A stretch of 64,000 nt of DNA from Pseudomonas sp. RGM2987 (lineage in GTDB: Bacteria; Pseudomonadota; Gammaproteobacteria; Pseudomonadales; Pseudomonadaceae), in the NCBI RefSeq assembly GCF_022952855.1, contig NZ_JALJDX010000216.1, forward strand, positions 81,278 through 145,277, given 5' to 3'. The translations under genes and the position numbers were made by a program. This document shows, one piece after another, positions 1 to 8,313 of this stretch (its first letter is position 1; every line of letters starts with the position of its first letter). The notes below the pieces were generated by a model, which was not told the DNA's origin, searched no databases, and saw only the letters and a program-made list of their open reading frames with translations.

Positions 1-110
1 CACGCTTTTGATTTTGGCTTTGCTGATCATGCGTCAGCTACCCCGGTTCTGTTCATTTCACACGCGTTGCAGGACAACCGTGTTTTTGGCGTCGCCCCTT
101 TTGCCTGCTT

Positions 111-140
111 CAGCCCAGCGGGAGCAAGCTCCCTCGCCAC
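111..140. repeat. Single REP element (GAGGGAGCTTGCTCCC class)
   Basis: One half-site of the REP family, here in reverse orientation, ending in CTCCCTCGCCAC. The rest of positions 1-310 holds no convincing gene. A small inverted repeat (TCGTCC, 10-base loop, GGACGA) lies just before the bacteriocin start. Confidence 0.85.
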
Positions 141-310
141 GGGGTGGGGGTTCGTTAGGTAATCTCACATCAAGATCGAACTCCCTAATCATCCGCCCCT
201 ACCTGCATTGAGGAAAACGGACCAACCATTCCCAGAAACCTCCTACAACCTTCCCTTTATCTCCCGCGTTAGCGTTCGTCCTGCCTTTATCGGACGAGAC
301 TCACAACGCT

Positions 311-1528
311 GTGACACGCAAACAAGACATCCCCCAGGTCCGAAACCCACCCGCCGGCGATGGGCATCACGTCACTTACAGGGACATGACCGCCAGCGAA
401 CTGGCCGAGCGCGAAGTTCGACAGCGGGACTATGAAGCCATGCTGGCTCGGCAAGCAGCCTATGAACAAGCGCGCTGGGCTTCGGTGGACAACAAACCGC
501 TACCCGGGGTAGCCGGGTGCGTGTTTGCCAAGAGCTGCAAGCTTCCCAATGGCATCATCGATTACTGCAACCCCAATGGCTACGTACCGGCGGACCTGGT
601 CCAGCAGTTCGGCGATCTGATGTGGCTCGGCGGGCGCGGTGCCGCCCCGTCCGGCGCGGTCCCCCTCAAGCGGATCGGCGCGGGTACGGTTCCCGTTACG
701 TTGGGCAGGTTCGCGCTGGGTGGCTCGGCAGCTTCGACGGCTGCTGCCGGCGGCACCGTTGGCGCAGCTCTGCTGGCAGGCGTCGTGGCCCTGCTCTGGC
801 CTTCCAGCCTGGGTGACAGCGCGCTCTACAGTGAGGATCAGTTACGTAACCTTAAGCAAGCCCGCAGCCGTATGCGACTGAGTATTGAGCAGCAGGCCGA
901 TGGCAGTCTCAAAGGTTATGGGTTCTATACGGGTCAGAATCGCGATTGGGAGATGGTCGATGTTGTCCAGTTCACTCCACGAGCTGACCAGTTCGTTGCC
1001 GATCTGGGTGATGGCATCGAACTGATCTGGACACCGGCCACCGATCCTTCCGACACTCTTGGTATCCCTGCTCTGGAGGCTGCGCCCCAGGCTCCTCCCG
1101 TATGGATTTATCCGCCGACACCGATGGCTGACAGCATCATTGTCGACCCGATTTATCCGTCGGAGTACAGGGATTTTATTCTGGTGTTTCCGGCGGATTC
1201 GGGGGTTCGGCCGGTTTATGTGGTTGCCTCTGTCAGACGAAGCAGTAATGCTGATTATGACTATCATCCAGCGCCAGATACCGAAGAAATTACCGGTTTT
1301 CCAGATCTCAAAGCCGCAAAAAAGAAAACACCAAAACAAGCAGGGGCAGGCCTGAGAGAGCGGTGGGTTGATCCTAAAGGAAGGACAATTTATGAATGGG
1401 ACTCCAGACATGGTGAGCTCGAGGCATACCGAGCAAGCGATGGAAGCCATTTAGGCGCGTTCGATCACGAAACGGGTCATCAAGTAAGTCAGGCTAGAAA
1501 AAACCGCAGCATTAAAAAGTATTTGTGA
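311..1528 (+). CDS. S-type pyocin-like bacteriocin with colicin E3-type 16S rRNase domain
   Basis: Protein of 405 residues starting at GTG. The last ~94 residues (312-405) match the colicin E3/cloacin DF13 cytotoxic RNase almost word for word: the DYHPAP entry, then YEWDSRHGELEAYRASDG and the IKKYL end. That domain cuts 16S rRNA in the decoding site and stops translation. Residues ~60-95 carry the FAKSCKLPNGxIDYxNP motif I associate with Pseudomonas S-type bacteriocins, residues ~135-165 are an Ala/Gly-rich hydrophobic stretch, and ~170-310 resemble the S-type pyocin translocation domain. The protein is short for the family and has no obvious separate receptor-binding domain. The cognate immunity gene follows 8 bases downstream. 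I see no clear LexA box or pyocin P-box upstream. Toxin identity is secure; the uptake route is unknown, and the GTG start is the least certain point. Confidence 0.93.
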   Translation: MTRKQDIPQVRNPPAGDGHHVTYRDMTASELAEREVRQRDYEAMLARQAAYEQARWASVDNKPLPGVAGCVFAKSCKLPNGIIDYCNPNGYVPADLVQQFGDLMWLGGRGAAPSGAVPLKRIGAGTVPVTLGRFALGGSAASTAAAGGTVGAALLAGVVALLWPSSLGDSALYSEDQLRNLKQARSRMRLSIEQQADGSLKGYGFYTGQNRDWEMVDVVQFTPRADQFVADLGDGIELIWTPATDPSDTLGIPALEAAPQAPPVWIYPPTPMADSIIVDPIYPSEYRDFILVFPADSGVRPVYVVASVRRSSNADYDYHPAPDTEEITGFPDLKAAKKKTPKQAGAGLRERWVDPKGRTIYEWDSRHGELEAYRASDGSHLGAFDHETGHQVSQARKNRSIKKYL

Positions 1529-1536
1529 GGATCTCA

Positions 1537-1791
1537 ATGGGCTTGAAGCTTAGATTGGATTGGTACGACAAAGAAACCGACCTGGCTGGAGGCAAAGAAT
1601 ATTCGAAGGACATGGAAGATGACTTGTCGGTGATCTCTGAGTTGGATCTGGAAAGCGAACCGGAAATATATGACGGAGGCTTTGATGTGCTTGCTGGATG
1701 GATACCTATCATCCAGCCCTTCTTTGATCATCCAATCGATCCAGAAAAATTCGACTATCAGATTGCATTTCGATACCGAACCAAGTGGTGA
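1537..1791 (+). CDS. Colicin E3-type immunity protein
   Basis: Acidic protein of 84 residues beginning MGLKL, with the EYSKD, FDVxAxW and (I/L)QPxF blocks of the colicin E3/E6 immunity family. Family members bind the C-terminal RNase domain of their own toxin tightly and block it until export. The ATG at 1537 is preceded by GAGGA; a GTG 12 bases upstream overlaps the toxin stop and is a poorer choice. Its position directly after the toxin is the standard toxin-immunity arrangement and confirms the reading of the toxin. It may also protect against related bacteriocins of neighbours. Confidence 0.95.
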   Translation: MGLKLRLDWYDKETDLAGGKEYSKDMEDDLSVISELDLESEPEIYDGGFDVLAGWIPIIQPFFDHPIDPEKFDYQIAFRYRTKW

Positions 1792-1833
1792 AACTGACCT
1801 AATCATCTAATCCATTTTTCACTCTTGCGATGT

Positions 1834-1875
1834 GGGGCTGCTGCGCAGCCCAGCGGGAGCAAGCTCCCTCGCCAC
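1834..1875. repeat. Single REP element with extended right flank
   Basis: GGGGCTGCTGCGCAGCCC hairpin followed by the CTCCCTCGCCAC half-site. The similarity to the copy at 2259-2300 continues ~35 bases to the right (TTGTGTTTTCCTTTGGGCC-like sequence), beyond the usual REP boundary. Confidence 0.85.
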
Positions 1876-1909
1876 GGGGATTGTGTTTTCCTTTGGGCCT
1901 AGGGCAACT

Positions 1910-2140
1910 TCAACTCCCCTTCCCGAATAACCGATCAGCAATCTGCCGTCCTCGTTCCAACCCTTCTTCCGTCAACCAGATCGATTTGTTCCTGTTTACC
2001 GGATCGCTGATCAGGCCTTGTTCATGCAATCGGTTCATGACCTCGAAGTCGAAGCCTTTCCAGGCGTTGCCATCGTCGGAACTGAAGGCTGCCAGCAAGG
2101 CAAGCACGGCATCTTCTATCAATGTGTCGTCGTAATCCAT
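1910..2140 (-). CDS. DUF6429 family small protein
   Basis: Protein of 76 residues if it starts at MDYDD; a GGAG site 8 bases upstream supports this over the ATG six codons earlier. The AWKGFDFEVMxRLHEQGLISDP centre and SIWLTEEGL segment fit the DUF6429 family as I remember it, whose function is unknown. The fold looks like a small helical or winged-helix domain (helix, WKGFD turn, helix, then LTEEG), but no DNA-binding role is shown. It stands alone between two same-orientation extended REP repeats, as if carried in a small mobile or duplicated cassette. It is not in an operon with the bacteriocin genes, which run the other way. Confidence 0.75.
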   Translation of the reverse strand: MDYDDTLIEDAVLALLAAFSSDDGNAWKGFDFEVMNRLHEQGLISDPVNRNKSIWLTEEGLERGRQIADRLFGKGS

Positions 2141-2258
2141 GGTCGTTACTCCGCTCATGTTTAGCCGATGGTGTCGATTTTATGCATCTGCGCTCCCTGA
2201 ACTTTATCTGATCAAAAGACTTGGTGATCTTCTTCCGATGAACTGCGTCCGGCGGTTT

Positions 2259-2300
2259 GGGGCTGCTGCGCAGCCCAGCGGGAGCAAGCTCCCTCGCCAC
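2259..2300. repeat. Single REP element with extended right flank
   Basis: Same orientation and same extended right flank (TTGTGTTTTTCCTTTAGGTC) as the copy at 1834-1875. The two copies enclose the DUF6429 gene. Confidence 0.85.
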
Positions 2301-2349
2301 GGGGGTTGTGTTTTTCCTTTAGGTCTAGGGTAATCCCGGCTAGCGGCGC

Positions 2350-2511
2350 TCATCCTCGCCAGCAAAAATCTTTTCCCTCAATCCCCTCGCGCAAAGCTCC
2401 CATCCGCTCCAGCAAAGTCGCCGCCAAATTCGCCCCGCGATAATCCCCTTCACTCGCATTCCCCTTACCCGCCAGCCTCACATAAACCCAAATGAACCTA
2501 CGCACTTTCAT
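2350..2511 (-). CDS. Small ORF or 3' remnant of a gene, 53 residues
   Basis: An open frame from ATG at 2511 to TGA at 2350 reads MKVRRFIWVYVRLAGKG, then ALREGIEGKDFCWRG at the end. The composition looks protein-like (LAATLLERMGALREGIEG suggests a helix), so it may be the surviving C-terminus of a longer protein whose 5' part was lost, or a small gene. It overlaps the first bases of the PAS-GGDEF gene on the other strand, and no ribosome-binding site is evident. I do not recognise a family. Confidence 0.3.
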   Translation of the reverse strand: MKVRRFIWVYVRLAGKGNASEGDYRGANLAATLLERMGALREGIEGKDFCWRG

Positions 2512-3577
2512 CCGTAGCTATTGCTTCGATTCCAGGCTCGCTACGAACGCGTTGACCCGGCTGCACCGGGCGTTGTCGTTCCTGGCCGGTTACCTGGCGC
2601 AGCAGGGCTTCGATTCGCGGACGTTGCCGGCAATCCGTGACGCGGACGCACTGGAGCGGCGCGGTACCGGTGTTTGTCCGGAGTTGGCGGCAACGGTGTT
2701 CAGTCATGCGCGGGAGGGGGTTGTTCTGGTGGACGCTTATGGTCGGGTCATCAGCGCGAACGAGGCGTTCACGCGGCTTACCGGTTATAGGCAGGACGAG
2801 GTGGTGGGCCGGGATTTGAATTCCCATCGGATGGTGCAGCGGCTCGCGGCGTTTTATGCGCCGATGAAGAATGCGCTGGATTTCCATGGCCATTGGTCCG
2901 GTGAAATCCAGAGCAGCCACAAGGATGGGCGGGAGATGACGTCGCGCATCAGCATCAGCGCGGTGCATGACCGTCACGGCAATGTTCAGCATTACGTGGT
3001 GCTGTTCAGTGACATGACACAGGTGAAGCAGCGACTTCAGATGTTGGAGCGCGACGCTCGTTTTGACGCGCTCACGCAGTTGCCCAATCGACTGCTGTTG
3101 GCCGAACGGATGCGGCAGGCGTTGGGCACGGCGCGGATCCATCAGCAGAAAGTCGCCATCGCGTTTATCGATCTCGATGGGTTCAAGGCGCTTAACGACA
3201 GTTACGGTCATGACTGGGGTGACCGGGTGTTGCAGATTGTCGCGGCGCGGATCAATGCGACGCTGCGTGAGAGCGATACGTTGGCGCGGCTCGGTGGCGA
3301 TGAGTTTGTGGCCGCGCTGGTGGGTTTGCAGGAGGTGGAGGAATGCGAGCCGTTGCTCAAGCGCATGCTGCAAGCGGCCAACGCGCCGATTTTGATTGGC
3401 GCACAGACGGTGGAGATTGCCGCGAGTATCGGGGTGGCGTTTTTCCCTGAGCATGGTCAGGAGGTCGATGCGCTGATCAGCAAGGCGGACAAGGCCATGT
3501 ACTTGTCGAAAAAGGCCGGTGGTAATCGCCTGGCGTTTTGTCCGACGCGTTTTATTTCGCTCAATAACGAAGCCTGA
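2492..3577 (+). CDS. PAS-GGDEF diguanylate cyclase
   Basis: 361 residues with no signal peptide or membrane segment. Residues ~65-180 form a PAS sensor domain (GVVLVDAYGRVISANEAFTRLTGY). Residues ~190-355 form a GGDEF domain with the intact active-site motif GGDEF at ~268-272 and an RxxD inhibitory site five residues before it (RESD, ~259-262). It should therefore make cyclic di-GMP from GTP and be subject to product inhibition. The first ~60 residues match nothing I recognise. No ribosome-binding site precedes the ATG, and an opposite-strand frame overlaps the start, so the 5' end may be truncated or rearranged. The 3' end overlaps the convergent TonB-receptor gene by 17 bases. Confidence 0.85.
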   Translation: MNLRTFIRSYCFDSRLATNALTRLHRALSFLAGYLAQQGFDSRTLPAIRDADALERRGTGVCPELAATVFSHAREGVVLVDAYGRVISANEAFTRLTGYRQDEVVGRDLNSHRMVQRLAAFYAPMKNALDFHGHWSGEIQSSHKDGREMTSRISISAVHDRHGNVQHYVVLFSDMTQVKQRLQMLERDARFDALTQLPNRLLLAERMRQALGTARIHQQKVAIAFIDLDGFKALNDSYGHDWGDRVLQIVAARINATLRESDTLARLGGDEFVAALVGLQEVEECEPLLKRMLQAANAPILIGAQTVEIAASIGVAFFPEHGQEVDALISKADKAMYLSKKAGGNRLAFCPTRFISLNNEA

Positions 3578-5909
3578 GGGTGGTGCCGAGGGTTCTTTCG
3601 CTGCCGGTCATGACGCCGTAGTCGCCGGCGCCCAGCAATGAGTAAACGGCGGTGATGTAGTGCCGGTCGAAGGCGTTGCGCACCCAGCCTTCCACTTCCC
3701 AGCCACGGTCCTGGCTACGCAGGCCCAGGCGCAGGTTGGTGAGGCCGTAGCTCGGTTGATAGCTGCCCTCGCCGCCTTCGAGGGTGCCGTAGTAGCCGGT
3801 CCTGAAGCTGTAGTCGACGCCGCTGTAGACCTCCATCCCATCGGGCAGCGGATGGGTGTGGTCCAGGCCGCTGCTGAGGTTCCATTGCGGCGCGTTGTAG
3901 AGGCGTTCGCCGCTGAGGTCGCAGGTCCATTGGCCGGTCTCCGGCGGGCACGGTGCGTTGGGGAAGCTGCGATAGCGCGCATCGCTCCAGGCCAGGCCGA
4001 GGCGCCCGGTGAGCCGTGAAGAAAGCTGCCAGGCCGAATCCAGTTCGACGCCGCGCAGGCGGACCTTGCCGACGTTGATCAGGTTGTCCCGCAGCGGTGG
4101 CGCAAACATCGAGGTCGGCGGGCTGTAGGTGAGCGCCTGGTAGTTATCGACATCGGTCTGGTAGACGGCGAGGTCGAGCATGGCGCGCTCGTTCCAGAAG
4201 CGTGTCTTCAGGCCCAGTTCCAGCGACGTGGCGCGCTCCGGCTCGAAGGTGGGTGCGGTGAACGGGCCGACCACGTCGAAATTGATGCCGCCGGCCTTGT
4301 AGCCTCGCGACCAACTGACGTAGCCCATCACCGCATCGCTGAAGCGGTAGCTGGCGCTGAGCAGGCTGGAGAGGTTGTGTTCTTCGATCGAATCCTCGCG
4401 GTAATAACCACCGCCGAGGGCGATGTCACGCAGCAATTGTCCGCCGGCCTGGAAGATCGATGGCAAGCCGGTCAGCGGCGCAAGGTTACTGACGTCGCGC
4501 GAGACCCAGCCGTCCTTGCGCTCCTGGCTGTAGCGCAGGCCACCGGTCAGTTCCAGCGGGTCGACTGGGCGCCAGGAAAGTTGACCGAAAATCGCCCGGC
4601 TGTCGCCCTTCTGCTGGCCATCGTAGTGTTGCCGGGCGCCGTCCAACAACTGCGCCGGCACCTGCCTCGGGTCGGTGAAGGTGATGCCGTAGAGTTTTTG
4701 CAGTTGCTGCAACTGGTCGCCGACGAACCAAGGCGCGGCGTCCTTGCCGAATTGGACGTCGATGTCCCGGTCCAGTTGCTGGCGCAGATAGTAGAGCCCG
4801 GCGACATAGTCGATGGACGAGCCCGCCGTGCCGGACAGCCGCCATTCCTGGCTGAACTGTCGGTGCCCCAGCTCGGTCTCGGACTGGGCGACCAACAGCG
4901 CCGTGCTGTCGCCATCCCGAGTGGCGTGGTAGTCCCAATCGCGGTAGGCGGTGATGCTGGTCAAGCGCAGCGCCTCGTCCAGGTCCCAGTTCAATTCCAA
5001 CGAGACACCGTTCTGCAAGGTTTGCGGACGCCCCGGTGCGTCGATGCGGATCTCGCGTTGATACGGATCGGGCTCCGCCAGTGGATAGCCGAGGAACCGG
5101 GCGCGCTTGCGGGTTTGCTGGCTGTAGTGATTGACCAGCAGCACGTTGCCGGCCTCGTTTTGCCGGACATGGTCGGCGATCAGGCGCGCACTGAAGTCTG
5201 TATTCGGTGTCCACAGCAGCTGTCCGCGAAGGCCTTGGCTGTCGGCGTCACCGAGGCGCGAACCGTCTTCGAGGTTTTCCACTTGCCCCTCCTCCGAGCG
5301 CTCGAAGACATTCAGCCGCCCGGCCAAGATGTCGTCGCGCAGCGCTCCCGAAATCGTCCCGCGATATTCACGCAACCCGCGCTCACCGTAGCTGGCCTCA
5401 AGGTTGACCTCGGGCTGGAACGTCGGTGCGCGGGTGATAATGTTCAGCGCGCCCGCGGTGGTGTTCTTGCCGAACAAAGTGCCCTGGGGCCCGCGCAGCA
5501 CTTCAATGCGCTCGATGTCCATCAGCTCGGTGAACGCCATGCCCTGGCGCGCCTGGTACACACCATCGACGTAGGTGCCGACACTGCCTTCCAGGCCATC
5601 GTTGTAGGCGGTCGCGCCGAAGCCGCGCAGGCCGAAGCCGGCATAGCGGGCGTCATGCCCGGACACCACCAGCCCCGGCACGCGTTGCTGGATGTCTTGC
5701 AGCGTGTGCAGGCCGGCCTCGTCCAGTTGCTCGCCGTAGAGGACGTTGATCGGGATCGGCACCTGTTGCGGATCTTCCTCGCGGCGTCGAGCGGTCACGG
5801 TGGTGGGGTCGAGGACAATAGCGCTGGGCGCTTGCTCGGCACTGACCGATGCCCAAGGTAGAGCCGACAAGCTGCCGAGCAACAGCAGCCAGTATTTCGA
5901 AGCGCGCAC
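3561..5909 (-). CDS. TonB-dependent outer-membrane receptor
   Basis: 782 residues starting at GTG, with GGGAG eight bases before. Signal peptide ~1-24 (ends ASVSA), a TonB-box-like DPTTVTA, a plug domain (~45-165; VPGLVVSG, RGFGAT, ERIEVLRGPQGTLFGKNTTAGALNI) and a ~600-residue beta-barrel ending in LRLRY. It has no N-terminal signalling extension of the FecA/FpvA kind, so it is not a transducer for an anti-sigma factor. The closest overall style is the FyuA/pesticin-like receptors and other iron-chelate or small-molecule receptors; the ligand cannot be read. It is the last gene of an operon with the hybrid kinase and the response regulator, one base after the kinase stop, so this two-component system probably controls its expression. 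Confidence 0.9.
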   Translation of the reverse strand: MRASKYWLLLLGSLSALPWASVSAEQAPSAIVLDPTTVTARRREEDPQQVPIPINVLYGEQLDEAGLHTLQDIQQRVPGLVVSGHDARYAGFGLRGFGATAYNDGLEGSVGTYVDGVYQARQGMAFTELMDIERIEVLRGPQGTLFGKNTTAGALNIITRAPTFQPEVNLEASYGERGLREYRGTISGALRDDILAGRLNVFERSEEGQVENLEDGSRLGDADSQGLRGQLLWTPNTDFSARLIADHVRQNEAGNVLLVNHYSQQTRKRARFLGYPLAEPDPYQREIRIDAPGRPQTLQNGVSLELNWDLDEALRLTSITAYRDWDYHATRDGDSTALLVAQSETELGHRQFSQEWRLSGTAGSSIDYVAGLYYLRQQLDRDIDVQFGKDAAPWFVGDQLQQLQKLYGITFTDPRQVPAQLLDGARQHYDGQQKGDSRAIFGQLSWRPVDPLELTGGLRYSQERKDGWVSRDVSNLAPLTGLPSIFQAGGQLLRDIALGGGYYREDSIEEHNLSSLLSASYRFSDAVMGYVSWSRGYKAGGINFDVVGPFTAPTFEPERATSLELGLKTRFWNERAMLDLAVYQTDVDNYQALTYSPPTSMFAPPLRDNLINVGKVRLRGVELDSAWQLSSRLTGRLGLAWSDARYRSFPNAPCPPETGQWTCDLSGERLYNAPQWNLSSGLDHTHPLPDGMEVYSGVDYSFRTGYYGTLEGGEGSYQPSYGLTNLRLGLRSQDRGWEVEGWVRNAFDRHYITAVYSLLGAGDYGVMTGSERTLGTTLRLRY

Positions 5910-5910
5910 G

Positions 5911-8313
5911 CTAGTGCTCCCGCGCCATCGGGCGATGCACCGGGTCCGGGCAAATCAGCGTCTTGACCCACCCCAGCAGCTCGCGGCTGTCGGCGGGCTT
6001 GAGCAACACGGCATCGAATGCCAGGCCTTGCGGATATTCCGGCGGCCGGCGCGCCGGTACCGCCGAATAGAGCATCACCGGCAGATCGCCCCAACCCTCG
6101 CGCACTTGGCGCAGCAGTTCCCAGCCGTCCATGCCGGGCATCATCTGGTCGCTGATCAACAGGTCGACCGGCTGCTCTGCCAGGCAGGCCAAGGCCTCCT
6201 CACCGTTAGCCGCGACGCTCACGTCAAAGCCGTAGCCGGCCAGCAGGTCGTAGAGCCATTCGCTGTTCTGCTCGACATCATCCACCAGCAGCACGTGCTT
6301 GCCCTGCCCATCAAACGGCGCGGCATGGTTATCGATAATGCCGTTTTCCAAGTCCTGTTCCTGGGCACATTTAAGCTTTAGACGAAAACTGAAACGGCTG
6401 CCGCCCTCCCCGGTGGCCTGCGGTTCCAGCCGACTGTCCATGCGCTCCAGCAGTTGCGTGACGATCGACAAACCCAGGCCGCTGCCTTCGTAGCGTTGCG
6501 CATTGCGCCCGCGCTGGAACGGTTGCAGCAGCCGTTCGAATTCTTGCGGATCAATGCCGATGCCAGTGTCGACAATGCTGAAGCACAGCTCGACGGTGTC
6601 AGGGTTGGCGCCCGGGCGAGCGCTCACTTCAAAGCGGATCAGGCCGTCACGGGTGAATTTCGCGGCGTTCGCCAACAGGTTCATGAGGATCTGCCGCAGC
6701 CGTTTAAAATCGGCCTCGACCAGCGCCGGCAGGTCGTCGGCCACGGCGGACTCAAACGTGTTGCCCTGTCGTGCGGCGAGGAAACCGGCCTCCTCGGCGA
6801 TCTCCTTCAGAAAGCCGTACAGATAGCCCGGTGCGAGGCTCAATTGCATTTGCTCCAGCTCGCCACGGGAGAACTCGAGCATCTCGTCGATCAACTCCAG
6901 TTGCTGGCGGGCATTGCGCTCGATGATGGCCTGGTAGTCGCGGTTCGGCGCCCCATGCAACAGCCGCGCATAGTCGATGATGCGCACCAGCGGCGAGCGC
7001 AGGTCGTGGCTGATGCGGGCCATCAAGGCACTGCGGGCCGCCAGGGATTCGCGCAACTGTGCCGTGCGCAGCGCCACGGTGCTTTCCAGGCGCTCGTGCT
7101 CGGCCTGGCGCTGTTGGTCGAGAGTCGACAGCGCGTGCTTTTCCCGCTGGCGGCTGCGGCTGACTTCCATGATCAAGGTGCACACCAGCAGCGCCACACC
7201 CGGCAGGGTCGAGGACAAGCTGTGTTTGCTTTGCGGCGACTGCCAGGGCAATTGCTCCTGCGGGAAGAAATAGCGCATCAGCAATTGCCCCAGCAGCAAC
7301 CCCGGCACCAGCCATGCCATCCAGTTGTAGCGCAGCCGTTTGCGCCAGGCCATGTACAACGTGGCGAGCAGCACCGCATAGAAACTCAGCAGCGACAACT
7401 GGATGAACTGCGCGCCCTGGACCGGATCGACCTGCAACCACCAGAACCGGCCGACGGCGCATCCCAACAGCGGCAGCCAATAGCTCCAGCCGATGATTTT
7501 GGGCAGTCGGGCGACCTGCAACAACACGCGCATATAGGCAAGAAACAGGATGAACGAGATCACGCTGGTGCCGGCCAGCAGCTCGCGCGTCCAGCCGAGC
7601 GCCGTGGGCCAGTAGATCAGGTAGCCGTTCACCAGGCAGGTCAGCAGGATATAACTGAGGACTGCGCTCGCGTTTACGGTCAGCAGCCGGGAGCGCAGGA
7701 TCCCGCCGACGATCAGCCCGAACGGCACGACCAGCAGGACAATGCCCAGGGTGAGCCCGTCGCTCAGGTAAGTCTGCTGTTGCGCCCGCAGCAATGCCGG
7801 TTCCGACCACAGCTGCGGCTCCAGCAACAGCTGGAAGCTGCTCGTCACCCGCACGAATAACGTGGTGCTCTGCCCCGCCGCCAGCGCGACCGGGAACGCT
7901 GGCTGACGCGCCGGCGGCTGGGGCCATTCGGCCAGGGGATAAGCGCCGCCGGCATGGGCCTCGCGCCAGCGTCCATCGGCATATTGATAGACCCGTAGGT
8001 CTTCCAGGCGCGGCGCGCCGATCACCAGCAGGCGCGAACAGGCGGAATCGCTTGAGTTGATGAGTGGCAGCTTCAACCAGAAGGCCGAGCGACTGTAGCC
8101 TTGGCCCGGCCAATCGGAGGACGCGGGATTGAACCGCGCTTCGGGCAGTTGAGCGACTGCTTCCACGCTCAACCTTGCCGGGATGTCCTCGACAATCTGC
8201 ACCGCCGGCATCAGGTCCAGTTGCTCAGACCGGCAGATATCCACAGGCGCTGCGCGCAACAGTCCGGCGGACAGCAACGCCATCGCCAACAACAGAACCT
8301 GTAGCAGCCGCAT
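5911..8313 (-). CDS. 7TMR-DISM hybrid sensor histidine kinase
   Basis: 800 residues. Signal peptide (~1-22), a periplasmic 7TMR-DISM extracellular domain (~25-175), a seven-helix membrane block (~183-385), a coiled region, a HisKA domain with phospho-acceptor H436 (SHDLRSPL), a HATPase domain (~535-650; NLLANAAKF, DTGIGI and GSGLGLSIV boxes) and a C-terminal receiver (~675-790; phospho-acceptor D in SDQMMPGMDG). DISM extracellular domains are thought to bind carbohydrate-like or other small ligands. It overlaps the upstream response regulator by one base (TGATG) and is followed by the TonB receptor, so sensing and uptake of the same compound is plausible. Phosphotransfer to the neighbouring regulator is inferred. 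Confidence 0.92.
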   Translation of the reverse strand: MRLLQVLLLAMALLSAGLLRAAPVDICRSEQLDLMPAVQIVEDIPARLSVEAVAQLPEARFNPASSDWPGQGYSRSAFWLKLPLINSSDSACSRLLVIGAPRLEDLRVYQYADGRWREAHAGGAYPLAEWPQPPARQPAFPVALAAGQSTTLFVRVTSSFQLLLEPQLWSEPALLRAQQQTYLSDGLTLGIVLLVVPFGLIVGGILRSRLLTVNASAVLSYILLTCLVNGYLIYWPTALGWTRELLAGTSVISFILFLAYMRVLLQVARLPKIIGWSYWLPLLGCAVGRFWWLQVDPVQGAQFIQLSLLSFYAVLLATLYMAWRKRLRYNWMAWLVPGLLLGQLLMRYFFPQEQLPWQSPQSKHSLSSTLPGVALLVCTLIMEVSRSRQREKHALSTLDQQRQAEHERLESTVALRTAQLRESLAARSALMARISHDLRSPLVRIIDYARLLHGAPNRDYQAIIERNARQQLELIDEMLEFSRGELEQMQLSLAPGYLYGFLKEIAEEAGFLAARQGNTFESAVADDLPALVEADFKRLRQILMNLLANAAKFTRDGLIRFEVSARPGANPDTVELCFSIVDTGIGIDPQEFERLLQPFQRGRNAQRYEGSGLGLSIVTQLLERMDSRLEPQATGEGGSRFSFRLKLKCAQEQDLENGIIDNHAAPFDGQGKHVLLVDDVEQNSEWLYDLLAGYGFDVSVAANGEEALACLAEQPVDLLISDQMMPGMDGWELLRQVREGWGDLPVMLYSAVPARRPPEYPQGLAFDAVLLKPADSRELLGWVKTLICPDPVHRPMAREH

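Noticed and set aside
200..310. LexA box or pyocin P-box for the bacteriocin
   Set aside because: No CTGT-N8-ACAG or repeated ATTGnnGT motif could be found.
8..435. Open frames before the bacteriocin gene
   Set aside because: They run through a REP element and have no ribosome-binding site or protein-like composition.
842..1450. Long minus-strand frame inside the bacteriocin gene
   Set aside because: Antisense shadow; the plus-strand protein matches colicin E3 at its C-terminus.
4377..5861. 494-residue frame opposite the TonB receptor
   Set aside because: Shadow of the receptor gene; composition is Val/Ala/Gln-rich without any domain.
6454..7860. 468-residue plus-strand frame in the hybrid-kinase region
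   Set aside because: Antisense of the hybrid kinase, with Gln/Arg-rich low-complexity translation.
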